The notes beneath the pieces were generated by a model. It ran no database searches. It saw nothing but the letters and a program-made list of their open reading frames with translations, and was not told the DNA's origin. DNA of 64,000 nt from Clostridia bacterium. GTDB taxonomy: Bacteria > Bacillota > Clostridia > TANB77 > CAG-508. Made by a program: the position numbers and the translations under genes. The stretch spans positions 81,071 through 145,070 of the forward strand of contig JAFXPH010000002.1 in assembly GCA_017528085.1 (NCBI GenBank). The letters run 5' to 3'. This document shows, in pieces, positions 1 to 8,504 of this stretch; the first letter of the stretch is position 1, and each line of letters begins with the position of its first letter.

Positions 1-1422
1 TTTATATGCTACCATAAATATTACATATCCTGTCCAAGCTACAATATAAACTGAAAATAATATTTTGCCTAATTTCTTTTCTGAATATCTATTAACAAGT
101 ACTATTGTTGTAGCTAAAACTAATGGCCACATAATATAGTATATTTTAAAGAAGTAATAAGTACTCATTATAGCAAGTCTCATTCCTACCCACATAACTG
201 CAAAATAAATTGCAACAAATACTGTAAAGAATTCAATTGATGTAAACTTAAACTCTTTAAATACTTCGTTTCTTCTTTTAATAATATCTACTATAAACAA
301 TATTCCAAATGGTATGTAGAATATAAAGTTACTAATTAAGTTTTTATACATTCCACCATCATTTAAAAGTGCATCTTTTAAATTACTTTGTCCTGCAGTT
401 ACAAATGTTGGATAAACTAAATACATTATTCCATAAGCTGTAACTAGTATTAAAAGACCTAAAATAATTAATGTCTTCTTTTTAAATATCTTTAATATGC
501 TCTTTCCTTCATCTTTAAAGTCTTTTATAAATGTGTATATACATATTCCAGCAAATAGACCTGGAACAAATAAACAATATGAAAAGATAAGTAGCATTCC
601 TTGCATAATTAAAAGTGGAATAACAAATGATGCTTTAAAACCTTTTTCTTTATCATAAAGCATATCTATTACTATCACTATAGCTAGTGTTGAAAGTACT
701 CCAACAGATAGATAAGAGAATCCATACATATATGAGTTATATGGATATCCATATGCATATAATCCAATTAATATAAATGAAAGGATAGTACCAAGTTTTC
801 CTTTTATACTATCTTTAACAAGCACATAGAATGTAAATATATTTAAAACATATATAGATATTTCAAAAGCTTCATATATATATTCTTCACCTATGCCTGT
901 AAGTGGATGAACTACTCTCATTAAAAGTCCATCATTTATATATGCACCTGTTTGCATAAAGTTAAAATCAAATATTGTTTTATCTTCACAGTTAGTAAAT
1001 ACATTTAAATTTTCTGAATAATGTTTTGCAGCTCTAAAGTGTATTGCTGAATCTATAGCTGCATACTTTATTCCACCATCTTGTGGGCACATATCTTTTA
1101 TTATTACTACTGAGCATAGTATAGTAATAAAAAGTATTCCTATTAAGTCAGCTTTCTTAAATTCATATTTTTGAAAATCTTTGTTTTTAAAAGTTTTAAT
1201 ATTAATTAAGACTGCTACTATTATATTAATTAAAGCTAGTAACCATAGGTCAGCTTTAATATTTATTAAACCTAGTAGCATACATACTGTTACGTTATAT
1301 GCTAAAAGTGATATAAAAAACATTACTATCCATTTAACGATACTTAGTTTTTCATCACTTTTCTTAAATAATATAAAACCAATTCCAAGTATAATAATTG
1401 ATAAAATATAAAATATTTCCAT
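1..1422 (-). CDS. Multi-span membrane protein, 3' end outside window
   Basis: The reading frame is open from an ATG at 1422 to the left edge without a stop, so at least 474 residues are present and the C terminus is missing. The protein is almost entirely hydrophobic helices separated by short basic loops, with one longer extracytoplasmic stretch after the third or fourth helix containing Asp, His and Arg residues. That layout is typical of GT-C-type glycosyltransferases or polysaccharide polymerases (Wzy-like), but I see no diagnostic motif. It follows the GT2 gene at 1435 by 12 bases and is the last visible gene of the operon that starts at 4532. A role in surface-glycan assembly is inferred from context only. 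Confidence 0.7.
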   Translation of the reverse strand, partial: MEIFYILSIIILGIGFILFKKSDEKLSIVKWIVMFFISLLAYNVTVCMLLGLINIKADLWLLALINIIVAVLINIKTFKNKDFQKYEFKKADLIGILFITILCSVVIIKDMCPQDGGIKYAAIDSAIHFRAAKHYSENLNVFTNCEDKTIFDFNFMQTGAYINDGLLMRVVHPLTGIGEEYIYEAFEISIYVLNIFTFYVLVKDSIKGKLGTILSFILIGLYAYGYPYNSYMYGFSYLSVGVLSTLAIVIVIDMLYDKEKGFKASFVIPLLIMQGMLLIFSYCLFVPGLFAGICIYTFIKDFKDEGKSILKIFKKKTLIILGLLILVTAYGIMYLVYPTFVTAGQSNLKDALLNDGGMYKNLISNFIFYIPFGILFIVDIIKRRNEVFKEFKFTSIEFFTVFVAIYFAVMWVGMRLAIMSTYYFFKIYYIMWPLVLATTIVLVNRYSEKKLGKILFSVYIVAWTGYVIFMVAYK

Positions 1423-1434
1423 GTAAATCCCCTT

Positions 1435-2325
1435 TTATTTCTTTAAAAGTTTTCTAATTGGAACTTCTATTAATAATTCTATGTTTTTAAACACATATAA
1501 AATGTAAAATACAATTTTTTGCCAAGTTTTAATATTATTACATCCAACTTGATAATGCATTTTAGCTTTAAATAGTTTATTCATCTTTACAAAATAATTA
1601 AAAGTTTTATCTATAGTTTGACTTTCATAATGAATAAATTTTTCATTAGATAAACAAATTGTTTTATAATTTTTTACATCTAATTGAGCATGTAAAACAT
1701 CTTCCTCATAGAACAAGAATAGTTCATCATCAAATTTGTATATATCATGATATGCTTTAGATTTGATTATAAAGAATGCTCCAGATATACAATCTACTTC
1801 TAAGTATTCATTCTTATAATCCTCTTCAGAATACTCACCGTCTCTTAATACTTTATAAAATAATAGTTCTAAAAGTCTTGTTGAATGAACTACATCTCTT
1901 ATAAATGTTCTTTCTTTCCAAGCACTTCTTCTAATTGGTCTTCCAGTTTTACCATACATTCTTGGTGCTGCAGCGCCATAGCTTGGATCAGACTCTAAAC
2001 ATTCTAAAGTCTTTTTAATGGCTTCTTCACTTACCTCAATATCTGGATTAGAAATAATATAGTAATCATACTGTTCATTTAAAGTTTTCTCTATGTAATT
2101 AATTCCGAAATTATTTCCATATGCATATCCACCATTTTTGTCAGATTCAATTACTATTACTTTTTCATTTTCTAATTCTTTTAAAATTTTAAGTTCATCT
2201 TCTCTTGAAGACTTATTATCAACTATAACAATTCTATCAATAGAATCATATCTTCTTGCCTTTTCAATGTTGCTTGTTACATCCTGGCTTGCGTTATAGT
2301 TTACTACTATCATTGCAACTTTCAT
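1435..2325 (-). CDS. GT2 family glycosyltransferase (rhamnosyltransferase-like)
   Basis: A 296-residue cytoplasmic GT-A enzyme. The N terminus (VNYNAS, then VIVDNKSS at about residues 33-40) is the nucleotide-sugar-binding Rossmann half. NPDIE near residue 93 stands where the metal-binding DxD normally is. A GAFFIIK segment and a FLFYEEDV acceptor-side motif follow. This is the usual length and layout of rhamnosyltransferases of the WbbL/RfbF type. The dTDP-rhamnose genes in the same locus make rhamnose a reasonable donor, but specificity cannot be read from sequence. It lies 11 bases downstream of the flippase gene and is co-transcribed with it. Confidence 0.85.
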   Translation of the reverse strand: MKVAMIVVNYNASQDVTSNIEKARRYDSIDRIVIVDNKSSREDELKILKELENEKVIVIESDKNGGYAYGNNFGINYIEKTLNEQYDYYIISNPDIEVSEEAIKKTLECLESDPSYGAAAPRMYGKTGRPIRRSAWKERTFIRDVVHSTRLLELLFYKVLRDGEYSEEDYKNEYLEVDCISGAFFIIKSKAYHDIYKFDDELFLFYEEDVLHAQLDVKNYKTICLSNEKFIHYESQTIDKTFNYFVKMNKLFKAKMHYQVGCNNIKTWQKIVFYILYVFKNIELLIEVPIRKLLKK

Positions 2326-2336
2326 AAAAATCCTCT

Positions 2337-3620
2337 TTATTCTTTTACAGTTACTTCTTCTTTTTCTTGTTCAAATTTCTTTCTAATTTTGTGTAATATC
2401 ACATTTGTTGTTACTGAGTACATTATAAATTGTGATCCTAGTGTAAATATGCAACTTCTTACTGCACCATCTATTCCATAAGCTTTAACAAACATATTAG
2501 AACCTATAAATGCAATACACATTGTAATTACATATATTACAAATTGAATGAATGTCTTTCTAACTGTTGTAAGTAGTATTAGATTTGTATAACTAATACC
2601 ATAGCAAATATATGCTCCAAGAATTATTGCTAGTTGTACTCTATAGTTTAGAAGTTCATCTACACCATAGATTATTCTTAGTACTTCTGGTCCTATAAAG
2701 TATCCTGCAGCAACTGCAAAGATTCCAAATGCTACTACTGCATATTTAATCTTTCTAGACACTTGACCAAACTTTTTCATATTTTTTTCTGCATATAGTT
2801 TCTTTAAGTCATTTAAAAATGGCATAAATACAAATTGTGCAAATAAAGTAATAACTGTAGCTGGCATAATAATATATCCAAACATTGCTTGAGTCTTATC
2901 ATCACAATATGTATCTAGTGCATACTTAGGAGCATTTAAAACATATATTCCTGCAAATGAATTTGCAAATACAAAAAAGTCATTCTTAAATATTGTAAGA
3001 GCATTTTTTAAAGTACCTTTTTCTGCTTTATCTACTAGTTTATTAATTACTTTAAAATCGTAGAATATTATAGTTAAAACATTAACTATAATTGAAGCTA
3101 TAATTGATACTATAATGTTTTTAGTAAATAAATCTACTACTAAAAATACTGTAAGGCCTACCAATGATTTAAATGTTAAACTTTGTCCTGATTTATATAG
3201 TAAGTCGTTTTTTTGCATAATTCCATAATAGATTTCTGCAAATGCCTCAGTTGCTTTATAGATAGTAAGTAATATACAAACTGTTAGTTTAAATATTGTA
3301 TATCCTTTAATAAACACATATACAAATGCAATTACTATCATAAATAAGCTAGATATTACTCTACTTAAAATGTAGTCTTTATCTTTTAATTTATTCTCTA
3401 TGTCTGTTACTTGAGTTAATCTTCCTGAGTAAAGACCAACTGTATATAAAATTAATGCAGTAGCATAAGCAATAGAATAAATTCCTGCATTTTCTATTCC
3501 ATTAATTCTTGTAACTATTATAAAAAAGAAAAGTGAGTTAAAAGAATTAAGACCTGTTCCTATTGAGTTCCATATAAAGTTTTTAAATAGTTCTTTTTTG
3601 CTTTGTTTTGTCTCTTCCAT
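2337..3620 (-). CDS. Wzx-like polysaccharide flippase (MATE/MOP superfamily)
   Basis: A 427-residue integral membrane protein with about 12 hydrophobic helices and a basic C-terminal tail. It starts with a short Lys-rich cytoplasmic segment and FIWNSIGTGLNSFNSLFF, the typical beginning of oligosaccharide-lipid flippases of the polysaccharide biosynthesis family. Its expected job is to flip undecaprenyl-linked oligosaccharide across the membrane. It is only 3 bases from the upstream GT2 gene. Because the locus also encodes an ABC exporter, this flippase probably serves a second glycan or a side-chain precursor (inference). Confidence 0.85.
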   Translation of the reverse strand: MEETKQSKKELFKNFIWNSIGTGLNSFNSLFFFIIVTRINGIENAGIYSIAYATALILYTVGLYSGRLTQVTDIENKLKDKDYILSRVISSLFMIVIAFVYVFIKGYTIFKLTVCILLTIYKATEAFAEIYYGIMQKNDLLYKSGQSLTFKSLVGLTVFLVVDLFTKNIIVSIIASIIVNVLTIIFYDFKVINKLVDKAEKGTLKNALTIFKNDFFVFANSFAGIYVLNAPKYALDTYCDDKTQAMFGYIIMPATVITLFAQFVFMPFLNDLKKLYAEKNMKKFGQVSRKIKYAVVAFGIFAVAAGYFIGPEVLRIIYGVDELLNYRVQLAIILGAYICYGISYTNLILLTTVRKTFIQFVIYVITMCIAFIGSNMFVKAYGIDGAVRSCIFTLGSQFIMYSVTTNVILHKIRKKFEQEKEEVTVKE

Positions 3621-3623
3621 AAA

Positions 3624-4532
3624 TTATAAAATACCAAAAATAAACATTATTCTTATAGCTAAATCAGCACCTCTATGACGTCTAATTTTCTTTCCGTAAA
3701 ATGTCTTTTTGATTGCCTTTCCAATATTATATTTCTCTTGTACAAATGTATCTAAGATATCTTGATTCTCTTCAGATACCTTATTATAAAATAGTTTCTT
3801 ATATTCTCTTTGTTGTGTTTTAATATCTTTCATACCGCCTTTTTTAAATAGGTTTTTGATTCTCCATTTTAAAACAGAGAAAGCACCTTGACCTTCGGCA
3901 GTTTGATTTGCTTTAAATCTTCTATATTTAACTGTAGTAACATCATCATATGCTACATTTCCCATACCTGAACAAATCATATATGTCCACCAATCATGGA
4001 AAAATACTCTACTTGGCATGTAATCTAAGATAACATCTTTAGCCTTTTGGTTAATAACCATTGTCATACCTTGTGAGCAGCATTCATATAATGAGTTTAA
4101 GAAAGAATATGTTTTTCCTTTTTCTCCCTCGGCTTTTAGATTCATTTCTTCATCATAATAATCAGCATTTGAAAATGCCATATTAGGCATATTATTATCA
4201 AGCTTCTCTAAAGATTCAACTGCTAGCCTAATTTTATTAGGTAGCCATATATCATCTTGATCAGCATATGCATAATAATCTGCTTGTTCTAACTTAAGTA
4301 GTTCAAAAAAGCTTTTGATAAATCCTTTGTTTTCACCTTCAAAAATTTTGATTTTATCATTTCCAGCAAATGTTGTTTTTATAACATCTACAGTATTATC
4401 TTTTGAACCATCATCTCTTATTACTAAAACAAGATTACGATATGTTTGATTTAAGATAGAATTAATCTGTTCTTCAACATACTTACTTCCGTTATATGTT
4501 GATAGTAAAACAGCGACTTTTTTCTCCTCCAT
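3624..4532 (-). CDS. GT2 family glycosyltransferase
   Basis: A 302-residue GT-A glycosyltransferase. VLLSTYNGSKYVEEQ at residues 8-22 and VIRDDGSKDNT at 37-47 form the nucleotide-binding region, and YADQDDIW near residue 91 contains the DxD-like metal site. This STYNG/DQDDIW signature is shared with streptococcal RgpB-like rhamnosyltransferases and with the gene at 29668. It is the first gene of the left-hand operon, with a sigma-A-like promoter upstream at 4567-4595. Sugar specificity is unknown; rhamnose is plausible from context. Confidence 0.87.
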   Translation of the reverse strand: MEEKKVAVLLSTYNGSKYVEEQINSILNQTYRNLVLVIRDDGSKDNTVDVIKTTFAGNDKIKIFEGENKGFIKSFFELLKLEQADYYAYADQDDIWLPNKIRLAVESLEKLDNNMPNMAFSNADYYDEEMNLKAEGEKGKTYSFLNSLYECCSQGMTMVINQKAKDVILDYMPSRVFFHDWWTYMICSGMGNVAYDDVTTVKYRRFKANQTAEGQGAFSVLKWRIKNLFKKGGMKDIKTQQREYKKLFYNKVSEENQDILDTFVQEKYNIGKAIKKTFYGKKIRRHRGADLAIRIMFIFGIL

Positions 4533-4566
4533 CGCACAATTCTCCTTATTATAATATTCAACCCGT

Positions 4567-4595
4567 ATTATATAATAAAAGTATAAATATTTAAA
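4567..4595 (-). promoter_or_regulatory. Predicted sigma-A promoter for the left-hand glycan operon
   Basis: Reading the minus strand, TTTAAA (4595-4590) is separated by 17 bases from a perfect TATAAT (4572-4567). It lies 35 bases upstream of the GT2 start at 4532 and downstream of the terminator of the ChW-protein gene. Confidence 0.6.
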
Positions 4596-4624
4596 GTGTT
4601 TTAGGCGTTTTTTTACATAAAAAA

Positions 4625-4648
4625 AGAACCTACTTTTAAGTAGGTTCT
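4625..4648 (-). terminator. Intrinsic terminator of the ChW-protein gene
   Basis: A 9-11 bp hairpin, AGAACCTAC / GTAGGTTCT, is followed on the minus strand by a run of seven T. It sits 14 bases after the stop codon at 4662. Its stem is the same as that of the terminator at 8463-8492 on the other side of this gene. Confidence 0.85.
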
Positions 4649-4661
4649 ATATTACTTTTTA

Positions 4662-7600
4662 CTAATTATAAAATGCAAATGTTTTTGCTGCTGGTGGATT
4701 ATATGCAGGTGGATTTTGTCCTTTTTTCACAAGTACAATTTGAATGCCTTCAAGTCTAAATGAATGACCAGCTGTTCCTGATTCTTCTCCATTTTTAGCC
4801 CAGCCCATCCATCCAACATTTTGTGCGTGAACTCTATAATATACATCATATTTTTCTGCTGCTTCACCAGTAAGTCTAATCTTAATTGCTTCTAATCTAA
4901 AGCTTCTTCCAGATGTTCCTGATCTTTCTCCATCTTTTTTCCATGCTCCACCTTTTGCATCTTCCCATCCAATATTTTGAATGTGTGTCACATATTCAAT
5001 ACCACCAGAAATGTTTTCTAATTTAATTCTGATAGATTCTAATCTCAAGCTTTGACCAGATGTTCCAGCAATTGCACCATTAGATACAAATGCTTGATCT
5101 CCTATATTTTGAACATGAGTTGAATATGTTACTTTTACATTTGCTCTAAATGGTTCTTCAGTTGGACCTGGAGCAGGCTCTCCTTTAGGAACCATTACTA
5201 TTCTAATTCCTTCTAATCTAAATCCAAATGCTGCAGTTCCAGCTTCTTCTCCATTTTTTGCCCAATCCATCCAGCCTATATTTTCTGCATGAACTTGATA
5301 ATAAATATCATAAAGGTTTGCTGCATTTCCAGTAAGTCTTATTTTAATAGCTTCTAGTCTGAAACTTCTTCCTGAAGTTCCACTCATTTCTCCGTCATGT
5401 CTCCAAATGCCATACTTTTTATCTTCCCAACCGATGTTTTGAATATGTGTTACATATTCTACTCCACCATCTATCTCTGGTCCAAGTTCAATTTTAATTC
5501 CTTCTAATCTTAAACTTCTTCCAGATGTTCCTGACATTTCTCCATCATATCTCCAAGAGCCATATTTATCATATTCCCAACCAATGTTTTGAATATGAGT
5601 TGCATATTTTACTTTTACAGGATCTGGTTCAACAGGTCTTTCATTAACTGTTACATAGCACACAGATTCAAATCTACCACATTTTGCACTAATAGTTACT
5701 ACACCACTTGCAAATGCTGTAACATTTCCATTGCTATCTACATTTGCAATAGCTGGGTTGTCACTTGACCATTCAATAGCGTATTCCATTGGTCCTGTTG
5801 TTGTAACTGTTGCATCTAATTTAAATGTATCACCTACATAAATAGTTTCTAAATGTTTATTTAAATCTAATCCTGTTACTACATGTGGTCTATCCTCAAT
5901 AGTTATATAGCAACTTGCTTCAAATCCATTTACTCTAGCAATAATTCTTGTTCTTCCTTCTGAAACTCCTGTAACATTACCATTGCTATCTACTGTTGCA
6001 ACAGCAGGATTTTCACTTTCCCATGTAACAGTATAATCCATTTCGTCAGTAGTTGTAACTTCGACATTGTACTTAATTGTCTCTTCTTCTAAAATAGATG
6101 CTTCGCCATGTTTAAACTTGATACCAGTTACTCTAGGAGCACCTTTTAGAACTGTTACTTTAATTCTATTTGATGTAACTTCTGGATAATTACAATAAGA
6201 ATATACTTCACATGTACCAGCTGATTTTGCATAAATTGTTCCAGGATGATTAAATGATGCAACACTATTATCTGTTGAAGTAGTGTTTAAATAATAATCT
6301 GTTGCATCTTCTGGATTAATAGTAACAATTGGAGTATATGTATCTCCTTCAGTTAATGTAACTTCAGTTTCTTCATAAGTTACTGTTTTTAATTTTACAC
6401 TGCAACGAACTTGTATTGTACATGTAACTCCGTTACTAGATGTAATTGTTATATTTGCTTTTCCTCCTCTTAAGGCTGTAACTACACCATTTTGATCTAC
6501 AGATATAACATCTGGGTTATCACTTGTAAATGTTAATGTTCTATTACATGCATCCTCTGGAGTAAATGCTACTTTTAATTGCTCTGTTAGGCCCTTTGGT
6601 ACACCATAACTTGGTGAATATGGTTTAAGGCTTTCAACTAAATTATTAGATGTAACATTTATATCAAATTTCTTTGAAACATCTATTCTAGATGAATAAT
6701 ATGGATTATTATTATATATTGCATTCATGTTATGAATTGCAACTAAATAATAAGTACCTGAGTCACTTTGACTTACACTATTAAATTTCAAAGTATCATT
6801 TGTAACTGTTATATTTGAATTATTAGTTATCTCTGTAAGCTCACCATCAACAATTTTTACCCACTTATAAACAGTATAATCTTGTTTATAATAGTCTTTT
6901 AGAGTTGCTTTAAACTCTACAGTACTTCCATTATCTACAAAGAATTTATCACTTAAATCATATGGTTTCTTTATTCCAAGAGTTGAATCATTACCATAAG
7001 TAAAATGCCACTCTCCTTCATTTGTATAACCAAATGTTTTGATTCCATTTTTATTTATATAATTTGTTCCTGTGATATATGAAGGAAGTTCTTTAGTAAA
7101 TGTTGGAACATACATGTAGTCACTTCCCATCATAGTATCATAAGAAGTTTTAGTATAATCCTCAATATCTGCAGCATACATTCCACCTATACTTGTTTTA
7201 ATATATGCTCTTCTTGGGCTATAGTATTTTACTATAGTTTCATTAATTTCTGCTTCATCACAAGAAAATGAAGGTGTACTTTCTCCATATACTATTTCAC
7301 TTACATTTGTACTTACGCCCTCATATTTATCATAGAAAGAAACTGTATACGTAAGAGTTACATTATCACCATTTAAATTCTTTAAATTTGATACTGTAAC
7401 TTCATAGTCACCAGAATATAGTGATACCGCATTATCAAAATCTGGTCTAAACATATGAATTGCATAGTCTTCAGTTTTTCCTAGTGTTTTTATAGTTTTA
7501 GTAGTTTGATTATTTGTGTATTCAATTGTTGAAGAACTGTTGTATGTATATGTTTTATTATTCTTTACATCTTTAATTGTAACTTCAAGTCCATTAAATA

Positions 7601-8375
7601 TTTCATCAGTAAGTGGAGCAAAATAAGTTGTATTTAATAATATGTCCCAATCACTTGGTGCCACATAGTCTTGATATGGGAAATATCCTGGTGATGGATA
7701 AGCTGCAAATTTATCCATTATCTTGTTTCCAGAACTTGCAGTTCCAATATCAACAGCTCCTAATACTGTTTTTCCAAGTCCATATCCAATACTATTTAAA
7801 TATGGATGAAGTAAAATCATTCTATGTCCTGCAGTAGTCAAGAATTTTGATTCTCTAAAGAATGAAAAGTTAGGACTTAAGAAATTTGAAGATGATGCGA
7901 TATGATTTGGAGCATGACTTGCTAAGTTATAAAACTCATCATCCATATCATCTGGCTGAGGCATATTAGACAAAATATGTGTTAGGCTCTGATATTTTTT
8001 ATAATATAACCATTCTAATACTTGTCCTGCTTGCATAATTTCACTTTGATACATTTCACATTCAACATCATTTAATCCTGATAAGTATCTATAGTAATTC
8101 AAATTTGTTAGGCAAAGATCTAAGTATTCTTGTTTTACAACACCACCACTATATGGTGCTTCATAAGATGGTTTTTCATCAAATGCTGTATCTTCTGTCC
8201 AGCCATTATTAATAATTTTTGCGTTTAACCATCTTTGGTAAATATCTTGTTTTGATTTTTTAAAGTTATTAAAATCATTTCCATTAATAGTTATTTCTTG
8301 AGCATTACTTGTAATTGTAAGTAAGCCTAAAAGTATTATTAATACTATGACTAACTTTTTGCATATTTTCTTCAT
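4662..8375 (-). CDS. Secreted CAP-like / Ig-like / ChW-repeat surface protein
   Basis: A 1237-residue exported protein. Residues 1-25 are a signal peptide (basic start, long hydrophobic core, SNA-Q junction). Residues 80-215 resemble a CAP/SCP domain, with NYYRYLSGL and an AGHRMILLHP segment. Residues about 475-575 resemble an Ig domain (SDSGTYYLVA). Four BIG2 Ig-like modules follow at roughly 585-660, 665-745, 748-828 and 832-912. Six ChW repeats fill 921-1216. ChW repeats are a mainly clostridial surface module thought to bind cell-wall polymers. The gene is monocistronic, with its own promoter (8412-8440) and terminators on both sides, inside the polysaccharide locus. I infer that it binds the locally made glycan; CAP-domain activity is unknown. 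Confidence 0.85.
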   Translation of the reverse strand: MKKICKKLVIVLIILLGLLTITSNAQEITINGNDFNNFKKSKQDIYQRWLNAKIINNGWTEDTAFDEKPSYEAPYSGGVVKQEYLDLCLTNLNYYRYLSGLNDVECEMYQSEIMQAGQVLEWLYYKKYQSLTHILSNMPQPDDMDDEFYNLASHAPNHIASSSNFLSPNFSFFRESKFLTTAGHRMILLHPYLNSIGYGLGKTVLGAVDIGTASSGNKIMDKFAAYPSPGYFPYQDYVAPSDWDILLNTTYFAPLTDEIFNGLEVTIKDVKNNKTYTYNSSSTIEYTNNQTTKTIKTLGKTEDYAIHMFRPDFDNAVSLYSGDYEVTVSNLKNLNGDNVTLTYTVSFYDKYEGVSTNVSEIVYGESTPSFSCDEAEINETIVKYYSPRRAYIKTSIGGMYAADIEDYTKTSYDTMMGSDYMYVPTFTKELPSYITGTNYINKNGIKTFGYTNEGEWHFTYGNDSTLGIKKPYDLSDKFFVDNGSTVEFKATLKDYYKQDYTVYKWVKIVDGELTEITNNSNITVTNDTLKFNSVSQSDSGTYYLVAIHNMNAIYNNNPYYSSRIDVSKKFDINVTSNNLVESLKPYSPSYGVPKGLTEQLKVAFTPEDACNRTLTFTSDNPDVISVDQNGVVTALRGGKANITITSSNGVTCTIQVRCSVKLKTVTYEETEVTLTEGDTYTPIVTINPEDATDYYLNTTSTDNSVASFNHPGTIYAKSAGTCEVYSYCNYPEVTSNRIKVTVLKGAPRVTGIKFKHGEASILEEETIKYNVEVTTTDEMDYTVTWESENPAVATVDSNGNVTGVSEGRTRIIARVNGFEASCYITIEDRPHVVTGLDLNKHLETIYVGDTFKLDATVTTTGPMEYAIEWSSDNPAIANVDSNGNVTAFASGVVTISAKCGRFESVCYVTVNERPVEPDPVKVKYATHIQNIGWEYDKYGSWRYDGEMSGTSGRSLRLEGIKIELGPEIDGGVEYVTHIQNIGWEDKKYGIWRHDGEMSGTSGRSFRLEAIKIRLTGNAANLYDIYYQVHAENIGWMDWAKNGEEAGTAAFGFRLEGIRIVMVPKGEPAPGPTEEPFRANVKVTYSTHVQNIGDQAFVSNGAIAGTSGQSLRLESIRIKLENISGGIEYVTHIQNIGWEDAKGGAWKKDGERSGTSGRSFRLEAIKIRLTGEAAEKYDVYYRVHAQNVGWMGWAKNGEESGTAGHSFRLEGIQIVLVKKGQNPPAYNPPAAKTFAFYN
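4716..5138 (-). repeat. ChW triplet, second copy
   Basis: Residues about 1080-1220 form three ChW repeats that match the preceding triplet one-to-one in order. The middle repeats of the two triplets share HIQNIGWED and SGTSGRSFRLEAIKIRLTG almost exactly, so the unit of duplication was three repeats, not one. The first repeat here lacks the hallmark Trp (NIGDQAF). Confidence 0.8.
5178..5615 (-). repeat. ChW triplet, first copy
   Basis: Residues about 921-1066 hold three ChW repeats, the first two with NIGW and SGTSGRS followed by a RLE.IKI strand. A short Pro/Glu-rich linker (PAPGPTEEP) separates it from the second triplet. Confidence 0.8.
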
Positions 8376-8411
8376 AAAATTTTCTCCTCATAACTAAAAC
8401 TTTACAATTTA

Positions 8412-8440
8412 ATTTTATATTTATGATATTTATTATTCAA
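8412..8440 (-). promoter_or_regulatory. Predicted promoter of the ChW-protein gene
   Basis: TTGAAT (8440-8435) and TAAAAT (8417-8412) are 17 bases apart on the minus strand. A good GAGGAG ribosome site lies just before the ATG at 8375. Confidence 0.5.
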
Positions 8441-8462
8441 TCATAAATAGCCTGCAATATAA

Positions 8463-8492
8463 AAAAGAACCTACATATAAGTAGGTTCTTTT
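8463..8492 (-). terminator. Intrinsic terminator at the end of the long glycan operon
   Basis: A perfect 12 bp stem (AAAAGAACCTAC / GTAGGTTCTTTT) has a 6-base loop and a T run on the minus strand. It lies 12 bases after the stop at 8505. The stem core is identical to that of the terminator at 4625-4648. Confidence 0.88.
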
Positions 8493-8504
8493 AAAATAAT
8501 CTTT

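Noticed and set aside
4716..5615. Regularly spaced repeats, considered as a CRISPR or minisatellite
   Set aside because: The repeats are in frame, about 40-45 codons long and encode ChW domains; no short identical direct repeats with unique spacers.
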